Assembly: GCA_017395425.1 (NCBI GenBank)
Contig: JAFPUM010000061.1
Span: 156,290 to 220,289 of the forward strand
Direction: 5' to 3'
Origin: Clostridia bacterium
Lineage (GTDB): Bacteria; Bacillota; Clostridia; Oscillospirales; Acutalibacteraceae
DNA: 64,000 bases
The translations under genes were made by a program, and so were the position numbers. The notes beneath the pieces are model-generated. The model worked only from the letters and a program-made list of their open reading frames with translations. It was not told where the DNA came from and searched no databases. Shown piece after piece: positions 35,869 through 44,258 of this stretch (positions are counted from its first letter, which is position 1; every line of letters starts with the position of its first letter).

Positions 35869-37161
35869 TCAGTCGGTCGCGCCCTTGTCCTCCAGCAGTT
35901 TGACCTTCACGGTATACTCCTTGGCGGCTTTCGTCGCGCTGGCGGGATGATAGAGCTTAAGCGTGATGGTATCGCCCGGCTTTTTCTGGAACATGATATC
36001 CTGAAGCTGCGAAAGGGTCTTCACCCGTGTACCGTCGCAGTGGGTGATGATATCATACACCTGCGCCTTGCCGTTGAGATCGGATTCACTGCTGATCTCG
36101 CGAATCTGAAGTCCCGCCGGAATACCCTGATTCTCATACGCGTCGGAAAGCACCGAACAGGAAATGCCCAGTTTGACACGTCCCTGCACATAGCCGTAGT
36201 CGATCAGATCGTGAACCACCTCGGTGAATGTGGAGGACGGCACGGCAAAGCTCATGGCTTCATAATAGGTCATGGAAATTTTGGAAGTATTGACCCCCAC
36301 CACCTGTCCGTAGGCATTGACCAGCGCCCCGCCGGAATTGCCGGGATTGATAACCGCGTTGGTCTGAATATACCGCATAGCACTGGTGGAATCCGAATCG
36401 GAACTGTCGATAATGCGGTTGATGCCCGACACGATGCCGTCCGTCACCGAACCGGCAAACTGCAAACCGCCGGGATTGCCGATTGCTACGACATAATCTC
36501 CCGGCACCAGCTTGGTGCTGTCGCCGATTTCAGCGGCGGGAAGCCCCTTGGCGTCAATTTTGAGTACTGCCAGATCGGAGCGGGTATCGTAGCCGAGTAC
36601 CTTGGCGGCATACGATTTTCCGTCCTCGGTAATGACGGAAACGTCATACTTGGTGCTGTCACCAATCACATGGGAATTGGTAATGACATAACCGTCGGCG
36701 TCAATAATAATGCCCGACCCTTCACCGCTTTCGGCGCCGTTGAGGTTGACATTATCGGTAGTAATCACACCCACAATGGACGGCCGTACCTTTGCCGCAA
36801 TCTGGGCTGCCGTCAGCACGGTGTCGCCGCTCTTGATAGTCGTGTCGGTCTGCGGACTCTCCGCCACGCTGAGATTGAAATCCGCGTATTGCTCACTGCG
36901 CGGCGCGATACTGCTTGCCACGCCGCGATAGATCAGGATGGAAACAAGACTGACCGCCGCCGCTGCCGCCAGTACGGCAACAACCGTCACAATCAAAGAC
37001 ATACCGCCCCGGTGTTCCGAAGCAGAAACCGGCGCATAGCCGGCGTTCTGCGTCATGGACGCCTGCGGCGCGACCGGCTGTATTCCCTGCTGCGGCGGCT
37101 GTCCGTATGCCTGACCGTTCTGTGTTTCCTGTTCCTTTTGCAGATGTTGAAACTCATCCAT
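35869..37161 (-). CDS. htrA: HtrA/DegP-type membrane serine protease
   Basis: Envelope serine protease/chaperone of 430 aa. A cytoplasmic N-terminus rich in P/Q leads to one membrane helix (about 56-80), then a trypsin-like domain outside the cell with triad His 164 (TNSHVIG), Asp 196 (SDLAVLK) and Ser 276 (NPGNSGGAL), then a PDZ domain (about 325-420). It likely degrades or refolds misfolded exported proteins. It is third in an operon with a response regulator and sensor kinase, as with B. subtilis CssRS control of HtrA. Confidence 0.93.
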   Translation of the reverse strand: MDEFQHLQKEQETQNGQAYGQPPQQGIQPVAPQASMTQNAGYAPVSASEHRGGMSLIVTVVAVLAAAAAVSLVSILIYRGVASSIAPRSEQYADFNLSVAESPQTDTTIKSGDTVLTAAQIAAKVRPSIVGVITTDNVNLNGAESGEGSGIIIDADGYVITNSHVIGDSTKYDVSVITEDGKSYAAKVLGYDTRSDLAVLKIDAKGLPAAEIGDSTKLVPGDYVVAIGNPGGLQFAGSVTDGIVSGINRIIDSSDSDSTSAMRYIQTNAVINPGNSGGALVNAYGQVVGVNTSKISMTYYEAMSFAVPSSTFTEVVHDLIDYGYVQGRVKLGISCSVLSDAYENQGIPAGLQIREISSESDLNGKAQVYDIITHCDGTRVKTLSQLQDIMFQKKPGDTITLKLYHPASATKAAKEYTVKVKLLEDKGATD

Positions 37162-37225
37162 TTAAAAAAATCCCCCTCGTTTCAAATAGCCTGAAAACCA
37201 TTCTTAGAGCCTGCCTCATGAGACG

Positions 37226-38896
37226 TTATCCGTTCTTTTTGACCGACGCTTCCGGCAGGGTAAAGACCACATTGCAGAAACTTCCCTCGGCACTGTCGGC
37301 ATGAATGGTTCCACCGTGCAGCATGACGATGGTCTTGACGATATACAGTCCCAGACCCACGCCCTGCTTGTCAAAACTGCGGCTCTTGTCGGATTTATAA
37401 AACCGCTCGAAAATGTGCGACAGATCCTCCGACGGCACGCCGATACCGCTGTTGCGGATGCTCACCGTCGCCACCTTGTTCTGTACCGTCACCGACACGC
37501 GGATAAAGCCGCCCTGATTGGTAAATTTCACCGCGTTGTCGAAAAGATTATAAAGTACCTGATGAATCAGATCCGGATCGCCGTTGACACTCACCTGCTC
37601 CAACGTGTCAAAGCCCTGAATGTCAATGTGTTTCTCATCGATGCGGTGTTCAAACGACACCAGCGCGTTAAAGATGACATTGCTGAGATTGAATTTCTGT
37701 TTCTTGAGCTGCATGGCGCCGCTGTCGATACGGGACAGATCCAGCATGGACCGCACCAGACGCGCCAGACGCTTGGTTTCGTCCGAGACAATGCGCAGAT
37801 ACTTTTCGTGATCCTCCTTGGGGAAGGTGCCGTCAAGCATACCGTCCACATAGCCGGAGATATTGGTCATGGGCGTCTTGAGTTCATGGGAGATATTGGC
37901 GATAAAGCTGCGGTTCATATTCTCGCTGACCGTGAGCTTGTCCGCCATGTCATTGATGGCGATGGCGAGCTGTCCCACCTCGTTCTGACTGTTGACCGGC
38001 ACGCGCACGGAAAAATCGCCCTCGGCAAACCGTCCCGCCGCCTGCGCCATCGCGCGAAGCGGCTTGACCTGCTGATAGGTCAGCATATAGACCAGATTGA
38101 AGGAGACCAGTGCCGCCACAATAATGGCAGCCGCGAGAATCCGTGAAATGTCCGTGCGGAATTCCGAGATCGCCGACGCGGAAGACGCCACAAAGACAAA
38201 TCCCGCAATGCGTTCATTGCCGGTCTCCCCGCCCGCCACAAACGGCACCGCCACGATAAAGTGGTTCTTATCATAGATGCCGCCGAGTTTGTCGGTCACG
38301 CGGTATTCCGGCACACGCGCCGCCGCCGCGATCACCGACGGCGCTACTGTGGCACGCATATGCCTGCACAGAAAGGTCTCCTCTTCCGACGTAGCCGCGT
38401 GCAGGTATTCCTCCGAACAGATCACCGTGTTGCCGCTCGCGTCCACGATGAAGATATCCGCGCCGCAGCTTGAACTCAGAATGCCGAGTGTCGAGCGCAG
38501 CTTCTCTTTGCCCGCATCGGTAATGAGATAGTCGATCGCAGCGTCTTCTATGCCCTCTTTGGGATTCTGGGACGGCACGGGTACGATGTAGGCATTCATG
38601 CCGTCCGCCACAATATGGGCATTATCCGCGAGCTGCTGCTGTTTTTCGGTCTGCCAGCGGCTCGATACCAGCGTCGCCATAATCAGTCCCAGCACAATCA
38701 GACTGCATATCTGCACCGAAGAGGTGACAAAGAGATACTTGGTAAACAGCGTGCGCGAAACCATGCGGCGCACGTCGTCAAAGAAGCCCACTATCCGCCG
38801 AAACAATCCCCAGCCAACGGTACGGGCACCGGCATTCTGATTGACCTCGCTGTCCTCCTCCGTCGCGCCGCCGCGTTTTTCCTGTTCCAACTGCAT
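37226..38896 (-). CDS. Sensor histidine kinase (PhoR/CssS-like)
   Basis: Membrane histidine kinase of 556 aa. Two membrane helices (about 58-80 and 245-265) flank a large extracellular sensor domain of about 160 aa, followed by HAMP, the phosphoacceptor His 337 in NISHELKTPMTN, and an ATPase domain (N box NLFDNAVKFTNQ, G boxes GIGVPSEDL and GVGLGLYIVK). It starts 8 nt after the upstream regulator gene, so the pair is cotranscribed. Its partner regulator and downstream HtrA suggest it senses envelope or secretion stress, which is inference from context. Confidence 0.92.
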   Translation of the reverse strand: MQLEQEKRGGATEEDSEVNQNAGARTVGWGLFRRIVGFFDDVRRMVSRTLFTKYLFVTSSVQICSLIVLGLIMATLVSSRWQTEKQQQLADNAHIVADGMNAYIVPVPSQNPKEGIEDAAIDYLITDAGKEKLRSTLGILSSSCGADIFIVDASGNTVICSEEYLHAATSEEETFLCRHMRATVAPSVIAAAARVPEYRVTDKLGGIYDKNHFIVAVPFVAGGETGNERIAGFVFVASSASAISEFRTDISRILAAAIIVAALVSFNLVYMLTYQQVKPLRAMAQAAGRFAEGDFSVRVPVNSQNEVGQLAIAINDMADKLTVSENMNRSFIANISHELKTPMTNISGYVDGMLDGTFPKEDHEKYLRIVSDETKRLARLVRSMLDLSRIDSGAMQLKKQKFNLSNVIFNALVSFEHRIDEKHIDIQGFDTLEQVSVNGDPDLIHQVLYNLFDNAVKFTNQGGFIRVSVTVQNKVATVSIRNSGIGVPSEDLSHIFERFYKSDKSRSFDKQGVGLGLYIVKTIVMLHGGTIHADSAEGSFCNVVFTLPEASVKKNG

Positions 38897-38904
38897 ACGG
38901 CGTA

Positions 38905-39591
38905 TTACTTGACTTCAAACTTATAACCTACGCCCCATACCGTCTTGAGCGACCATTGATCGCTGACGCCTTCGAGCTTTTCACGCAGACGCTTGACATG
39001 GACGTCCACTGTGCGGCTGTCACCGTAATAATTGAAGCCCCACACTTCATCGAGAAGCTGATCGCGCGAAAAAACACGATTGGGATTGCTCGCCAGATGA
39101 TAGATCAGTTCCATCTCTTTGGGCGGCGTATCCACCTGTCTGCCGTCCACCTTCAGCTCGTAATTGTTGAGATTGATGGAGAGCTTATCAAACGTGACAA
39201 CCTTCTTTTCATTGGGATCCTGCTTGCCGCTCCGGCGAAGCACTGCCTTGATGCGGGCGAGCACTTCCTTGGTTTCAAAGGGTTTGACCACATAGTCGTC
39301 CGCGCCGAGTTCCAGTCCCAGCACCTTGTCAAAGGTTTCTCCCTTGGCGGTCAGCATGATGATGGGACACTGGGACTTCTTGCGGATTTCGCGGCACACC
39401 TGCCAGCCGTCAAGTTCGGGAAGCATGATGTCCAGCAGAATGATGTCGGGACTTTCCTGTTCAAAGCACTCCACCGCTTTCCGTCCGTCATGTGCCAGCG
39501 CCACGGTATAACCTTCCTTCTCGGCATACAGCCGGAGGAGTTCACAGATGTTCTGATCGTCATCCACAATCAATATTTTGCCTGTTTCCAT
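38905..39591 (-). CDS. OmpR/PhoB-family response regulator
   Basis: Two-component regulator of 228 aa: receiver domain (ILIVDDDQN, phosphoacceptor Asp in DIILLDIMLP, Lys in MLTAKGETFDK) and winged-helix DNA-binding domain (ending in RTVDVHVKRLREKLE and VWGVGYKFEV). First gene of the operon with a histidine kinase and HtrA. The start METGKILIV was preferred over upstream codons because of the family N-terminus and an AGGA site. Strong promoter upstream. Confidence 0.94.
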   Translation of the reverse strand: METGKILIVDDDQNICELLRLYAEKEGYTVALAHDGRKAVECFEQESPDIILLDIMLPELDGWQVCREIRKKSQCPIIMLTAKGETFDKVLGLELGADDYVVKPFETKEVLARIKAVLRRSGKQDPNEKKVVTFDKLSINLNNYELKVDGRQVDTPPKEMELIYHLASNPNRVFSRDQLLDEVWGFNYYGDSRTVDVHVKRLREKLEGVSDQWSLKTVWGVGYKFEVK

Positions 39592-39643
39592 AATAAAAAT
39601 TCCTGCCCTTCTCAAATGATAATAAATCTGTCGGCAATAGTTT

Positions 39644-39672
39644 ATTGTACTATTCCTTTTCCCCGCTGTCAA
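39644..39672 (-). promoter_or_regulatory. Promoter of the regulator-kinase-htrA operon
   Basis: On the minus strand: TTGACA (39672-39667), exactly 17 nt, TACAAT (39649-39644). Confidence 0.85.
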
Positions 39673-39684
39673 GAGTACAGCGGG
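39662..39684. promoter_or_regulatory. Inverted repeat over the -35 of the stress operon
   Basis: CCCGCTGT (39662-39669) and ACAGCGGG (39677-39684) flank 7 nt and cover the -35 box. Its position suits a repressor or regulator site. Confidence 0.5.
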
Positions 39685-39732
39685 AATCCATCACAAAAAG
39701 TGTGAATCGGCTGTTGGCTCTTCCCACTTTTC

Positions 39733-39827
39733 TAGGGATACGCTGAATAAGTCGATTCAGCCCACGCTCAGTGACGGATTTTCGCGCGGGCGAATCGACG
39801 GCAAAGCCTTTATTCAGCGTATCCCTA
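39733..39827. mobile_element. MITE-like element with 18-bp terminal inverted repeats
   Basis: 95-bp element. TAGGGATACGCTGAATAA (39733-39750) is repeated as a perfect reverse complement at 39810-39827. A second, imperfect inner pair (GTCGATTCAGCCC / GGGCGAATCGAC) makes the whole element a long hairpin. No coding capacity. Its ends resemble those of the element at 56985-57085. Confidence 0.6.
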
Positions 39828-39955
39828 ATAATTAACCCTATTATAGACGATTTGCGTGTGAATTGTTTGAGAAATTCATAAAAATTCCTTGTGTTTCGGT
39901 TTGCTGTATGCTAGAATTCTATTATATTGCCTACAAGACAGGGGGATTACTCTTT

Positions 39956-40159
39956 ATGAACGCTTTTGAACGTATTCAAAAAAAATACGGACATAATATT
40001 TGCAGGCGGTGCATTAACCGGGAATACCACATTCACCTGCGCCACTCGGACTGCCAATACGGCAATCCGTTTCCCGGTCTTTGTTCCTGCTGCGGGCAGC
40101 CCAATAACCTTGTCACGGGACTGAAAGTCACGGGACGTCTGAAACTGCTGGGAAAATAA
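39956..40159 (+). CDS. Small Cys-rich zinc-ribbon protein
   Basis: Protein of 67 aa, unknown function. It begins MNAFERIQKKYGHNICRRC and contains CRRC...SDC and LCSCCGQ, giving five or six cysteines that could bind zinc. It is basic and likely binds nucleic acid or protein. GGGGG precedes the ATG; a TTGTGT / TAGAAT promoter (17-nt spacer, -10 at about 39913) is visible. The longer open frame upstream was rejected because it lacks a ribosome site. Confidence 0.65.
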   Translation: MNAFERIQKKYGHNICRRCINREYHIHLRHSDCQYGNPFPGLCSCCGQPNNLVTGLKVTGRLKLLGK

Positions 40160-40236
40160 TTTTTTTCAAGGCGCATATTCCCCCTTTATTCTACCCATAA
40201 TCTCACCGTCACATGATGATGATGGGAGATTGACTG

Positions 40237-41538
40237 ATGCGCTTTTTGGATTTTTCTCACAGAACACAGAACCGGAACGAACCTTCCGCCACATCTGTCC
40301 GGCACACACCGTATCTCACCGACGGACGTGTGCCGACGCAGTATCCGTGGCTGGATCAGCCCCAGTCCTGCGATGTGTGCGTAATAGGCGACGGTCTCAC
40401 CGCCGCGCTGTGTACCCTCCGGCTGGCGGAACGTGGACGGAGCGTGGTCATGCTTGCCGACCGCGCTGTCGGATTCGGGGAGGATGCCTGCCTTCCCGTT
40501 CAGACGGACGCGGATTTCGGTATGACCCTTGTCGGCATGAGCCGGCATTTTTCCATGGAAACATCCCTGCGCCTGTTGACACTCGGCAGTGAGACACTCG
40601 ATGAACTGGAGAACCTCTGCCGTTCACTCGACGGACAGGAGGAAAATGACGGCTTTCTCTCCGGATTTGAACGGCGGGATTCACTGCTCTATACAGACGA
40701 CGACCGTGAATCCGCGCTTCTCGAACACGAATACCGTGCACGCCGCCGCCACCGGTTCGACTGTGTCCGTCTCTCCCGCGAAACGGCACGGGACACCTTT
40801 GGATTTGATATCCGCGACGGTCTTCTGTGCAAGGGATCCGGAGCATCGCTCCAGCCCTATTATCTGCTTCACCTGTGTCTGAAACTTGCCGTGAAACACG
40901 GTGCTGCCGTCTTTGAACACTGCGGACCGCTTGCCATAGATCCTCCACCCGACGACAACGCCGGTGTACGCATTCTGGCGGCATCCCACCGGACAGTTTA
41001 CGCCGACCGGCTGATTCTGGCCACCGGCAGTCGGGGGCTTCGGGTCGTACTGCCCGATATCTGCCGACGCACGCATGACTGCCTGATCACCCGCCCGCTG
41101 TCCGCGGAGAATCTCGCCTGCTGGCCGGGACGCTGTCATATACGCCGGTTCGGCACACCGCACACGTTCTTCGCCTTCACGCCCGACGGCAGAATTGCCG
41201 CTGATCGGTGGACATCCCGCCGTCTCACAAGCTCTCTGCCGTTTCTCACCCATTCCGAAAGCCGCACAGCCGCACAGATGGAAGCGGAACTGACCGCACT
41301 CTTTTCCGCCGTACCGGACATGGACAGCGCGTATGTCCTTTCGCGGGCATACTGTATCGCGTCAGACGGTCTGCCGGTCATAGGGACACACCCCGATTAC
41401 CCCCGCTGTGTCTGGGCGCTCTGCAGCGGTCCCGGCACGGTATTATACGCATTGCCTGCCGCGGACGCGGCAGCGGATCTGGCAGAAGGAAAACCGTGTG
41501 AAAGAAATACAGCCGCACTTTTCAGTATCACGCGATAA
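40237..41538 (+). CDS. FAD-dependent oxidoreductase (D-amino-acid oxidase/DadA-like)
   Basis: Flavoprotein of 433 aa. A dinucleotide-binding motif CDVCVIGDGLTAALCTLRLAER starts at about residue 48, with an acidic residue following the second strand, and ILATGSRGLRVVLPD and ASDGLPVIGTHP lie further on, as in DAO/DadA and glycine-oxidase-like enzymes. In the motif, one of the usual glycines is Asp (GDG), so FAD binding may be less typical. Substrate unknown. ATG preceded by GGGAG. The next gene, an MreB paralogue, is 59 nt downstream. Confidence 0.75.
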   Translation: MRFLDFSHRTQNRNEPSATSVRHTPYLTDGRVPTQYPWLDQPQSCDVCVIGDGLTAALCTLRLAERGRSVVMLADRAVGFGEDACLPVQTDADFGMTLVGMSRHFSMETSLRLLTLGSETLDELENLCRSLDGQEENDGFLSGFERRDSLLYTDDDRESALLEHEYRARRRHRFDCVRLSRETARDTFGFDIRDGLLCKGSGASLQPYYLLHLCLKLAVKHGAAVFEHCGPLAIDPPPDDNAGVRILAASHRTVYADRLILATGSRGLRVVLPDICRRTHDCLITRPLSAENLACWPGRCHIRRFGTPHTFFAFTPDGRIAADRWTSRRLTSSLPFLTHSESRTAAQMEAELTALFSAVPDMDSAYVLSRAYCIASDGLPVIGTHPDYPRCVWALCSGPGTVLYALPAADAAADLAEGKPCERNTAALFSITR

Positions 41539-41596
41539 CGCTTGCACCTTCCTAAAAACAACTTACCATAACCTGTCCTCCGGGAGATGAACGACA

Positions 41597-42637
41597 TTGA
41601 AAACACATAAATTCGGTATGGATGTGGGCATTGATCTCGGTTCCTCATCGGTCAAAATCTTTACGCCCGGCAGGGAGATTGCGCTGAACGAACCCACCAT
41701 GGTAGCCGTGGACCGTGATACCGACGAAATTCTTGCCTTTGGTTCGGACGCCCGCCATATGCTGGGACGCACTTCTGACCGTATTGCTGTGGTAAGTCCG
41801 CTGCAATACGGACGCATCAGGCACTTTCGTCTCACCGAAATCATGCTGACTGCCTATGTCAAAGAGGTCTGCGGCAGCCGCATCTTTATGCCGCGCGTGG
41901 TAGTGTGCGTACCGGCGGGCGTATCGGAGGTGGAAAAACAGGAAGTTGTGGAATCCCTGCGGGCAGCCGGCGCACGCAAGGTGTGTCTGATTGAAACCGT
42001 CGTCGCGGCAGCACTCGGCGCCGGGTTGGACATTTCCAAGCCCCGCGGCGTCATGATATGTGATATCGGCGGCGATACTACCGATATCGGCGTGATGTCG
42101 GTCAACGGCACCGCCGCATCCCATTGGATCAAGACCGCGGGACAGTCCTTTAATCAGGCGCTGACCGAGCATATCCGCAAAGAACACGGTCTTATCATCG
42201 GTCCCCGCACCGCCGAAATACTCAAGAAGGAAGCCGGCGGCGTCATACCGCGCGAAAAATCCCTGACCGTTACGGTCAAGGGGCGCAGTGCCCAAACCGG
42301 TATGCCCGCCATGATATCCATTACCTCCGAAGAAATTCTCGAAGCCTTCGAGGAACCCGCCGTGCGGATTTATCGCGCCGTGCAGCGGACACTGGAAGAA
42401 ACCCCTCCTGCGCTGGCAGGCGATCTGCTGTCCGGCAACGGCATCACACTCACCGGCGGAGGCGCCAGACTCTATGGCATGGACAAGCTCATCGCCGAAC
42501 ATACCAATCTGAGCGTGACCGTCGCAACCGACGCGCCTATGTGCGTCGCGCTGGGCACCGGGAAGGCGATCCGGTTCATGGACACCCGCGATCCTTTTGA
42601 AAAGGAAACCTCCCCCCTCGACGTATTCGGATATTAA
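41597..42637 (+). CDS. MreB/Mbl-like actin homologue (second copy)
   Basis: Actin homologue of 346 aa, clearly related to MreB: GVDIGLDLGSSSVKIFTPG-like phosphate 1 site (reads DVGIDLGSSSVKIFTPG), VCDIGGDTTDIGVMSVNG as phosphate 2, and LTGGGARLYGMDKL. It differs from the canonical copy at 3979 in length and in the phosphate-1 loop (SSSVK instead of VNTLVY). A TTG start follows CGGGAGA. It may be the Mbl-type paralogue or a specialised one; it sits away from mreCD, next to an oxidoreductase. Confidence 0.85.
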   Translation: MKTHKFGMDVGIDLGSSSVKIFTPGREIALNEPTMVAVDRDTDEILAFGSDARHMLGRTSDRIAVVSPLQYGRIRHFRLTEIMLTAYVKEVCGSRIFMPRVVVCVPAGVSEVEKQEVVESLRAAGARKVCLIETVVAAALGAGLDISKPRGVMICDIGGDTTDIGVMSVNGTAASHWIKTAGQSFNQALTEHIRKEHGLIIGPRTAEILKKEAGGVIPREKSLTVTVKGRSAQTGMPAMISITSEEILEAFEEPAVRIYRAVQRTLEETPPALAGDLLSGNGITLTGGGARLYGMDKLIAEHTNLSVTVATDAPMCVALGTGKAIRFMDTRDPFEKETSPLDVFGY

Positions 42638-42662
42638 ACCTTTTCTCATTTCCACAAAGACA

Positions 42663-42692
42663 AGCGCGTCATTTTTTTACAAATGATGCGCT
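42663..42692. terminator. Hairpin between convergent genes
   Basis: Stem of AGCGCGTCATTT with AAATGATGCGCT (one G-T pair), 6-nt loop. No good U-run follows on either strand, so it is a weak terminator candidate. Confidence 0.4.
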
Positions 42693-42707
42693 ATGTGTTA
42701 TTGGACG

Positions 42708-44138
42708 TTATTCATCTGTTTCCCGCAGTTGCACCCATACCGCCGGACGCACGCCGATACTTTGAGAAATCGCTACCTTGCCATAGCTGTTGGCACTCCC
42801 GCTGTAACGGATATATGCGGTATTTCCCTGCTTGCCGCCGGAAGAACGCAGCCACCAGTTGCCGTACCGCTCATCGGAATCATATTCACTCTCGTAAGCG
42901 GCGTCCGTCACCAATCCCTTGGCATTGTCATTGGAAACCAGATAATGCCGCACTTCTTCGATGCTGAGCATAAAAACCCAATCCTGTACATCATCCCATC
43001 CTTCCGTATCGTCGCCGTCTCCGGTATCCTCCGAGGTAATCACCGGGACAATTTTTTCCCGTTCCTCCTTGGAGAAAGCCTCCTTCAAAAACACCTCATG
43101 CAGCCAATGCCGGAGTGTACAGTCCTCCCAATCAGCATTTTTATAGGATTCCGTCTCATCATACGCTCTGTGGTCAATTACATATTCCGTCAACAGAAGC
43201 GCTTTGCCGTCCTCCATGGCAATCACACGCCATTCCAGATATTCGGTGCCGTTGGCATCGTCGCCGTCCTGTTCCCATACACCCATACGCAGGTGATCTT
43301 CTCGCTTGACCGGATCAGTGGGAGCAAGTTCCGTGAGGCTGCGGCACTTTTCCGATTCGCGATATCCACTGTGTATTTGTTCTGCGGCGACAGGTTCAGA
43401 CGGTGCGGCTGCTGACCGGGTATCACGCCGCGTGAGAATCACCGCCATCGCCGCGGCCAATGATATCCCTGCGAGTATCACAAATACCGCTGCCGCCAGA
43501 CGGAGATGCCGTCGTTTTCTCTGTGGAGATTCTTCTTTTGTTTCATCGATGATTTCACCGTCATCGATGATGGAAAAATCATGATCATCCGCGCTGCCTT
43601 CTTGTTGCCATTCCAAAAAAGCATCGTTTTCTTCGGCACCGTCACAGTGCATTGGCGCCTCAAACGGCTCACAACTGTCCGAAGGCTCTTTATGCAGCGC
43701 CGCATCATCCGTGAGTCCAAGCCCCTCTTTGATCCATCTGACCAGCGCATCTGTTTCCTCTGAAGAAAACACGGCGGTATCGCTGAGTGCAAAAGGCAAT
43801 TCATCCGCCGTCATATGTTCCAGATACGTCACAATCTCCCCGTCCGGTTTTTCACCGTTCAAAATCGTATTGCGGAACCGTCTCCATTCGCTGAAAGTCC
43901 GCTCGTATTCCAGATTTTCACGGCTCGTGGCAACCGCCACCAATATCTGAGCCTCATGCAGCGCCTTATAAATGGCATAGGACTCTTCCGGATCGGACAA
44001 ATCCTTCTCACTGAAAAAAACCCTTAAACCCTCTGCGGTCAATACATCATACAAGGACGACGCCATCACCTGATCTCGTATCGGTATGCCGTCCTCCGAG
44101 ACCTCACGTTTGTAGGAAATGAACACTTCACAGTTCAT
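42708..44138 (-). CDS. TIR - transmembrane - DUF6273 protein
   Basis: Protein of 476 aa with three parts. Residues 1 to about 140 form a TIR domain: CEVFISYKREVSEDG, then VAVATSRENLEYERTFSEWRRF, where Glu 84 is a candidate NADase residue. A linker with acidic runs leads to one membrane helix (about 213-235). The C-terminal about 190 residues are DUF6273 (LEWRVIAMEDGKALLLTEYV, WEDCTLRHWLHEVFLKEAF, NWWLRSSG). The TIR side is probably cytoplasmic and DUF6273 outside. Function unknown; it stands alone between convergent genes. Confidence 0.8.
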   Translation of the reverse strand: MNCEVFISYKREVSEDGIPIRDQVMASSLYDVLTAEGLRVFFSEKDLSDPEESYAIYKALHEAQILVAVATSRENLEYERTFSEWRRFRNTILNGEKPDGEIVTYLEHMTADELPFALSDTAVFSSEETDALVRWIKEGLGLTDDAALHKEPSDSCEPFEAPMHCDGAEENDAFLEWQQEGSADDHDFSIIDDGEIIDETKEESPQRKRRHLRLAAAVFVILAGISLAAAMAVILTRRDTRSAAAPSEPVAAEQIHSGYRESEKCRSLTELAPTDPVKREDHLRMGVWEQDGDDANGTEYLEWRVIAMEDGKALLLTEYVIDHRAYDETESYKNADWEDCTLRHWLHEVFLKEAFSKEEREKIVPVITSEDTGDGDDTEGWDDVQDWVFMLSIEEVRHYLVSNDNAKGLVTDAAYESEYDSDERYGNWWLRSSGGKQGNTAYIRYSGSANSYGKVAISQSIGVRPAVWVQLRETDE

Positions 44139-44177
44139 GCTGTCACCTTCTCCAAACTGCTTTTTCCTTTCATAAAA

Positions 44178-44219
44178 AAGTCGGGATTCTCACACGAACA
44201 TCTGTGAGAATCCCGACTT
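44178..44219 (-). terminator. Terminator of the Rpn-family gene
   Basis: Perfect 17-bp stem (44178-44194 with 44203-44219) with 8-nt loop; the minus strand continues TTTTTTATG. Confidence 0.9.
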
Positions 44220-44258
44220 GCATTTGGATACTGCCTGATCAAAAATGTCCGATTCGTC

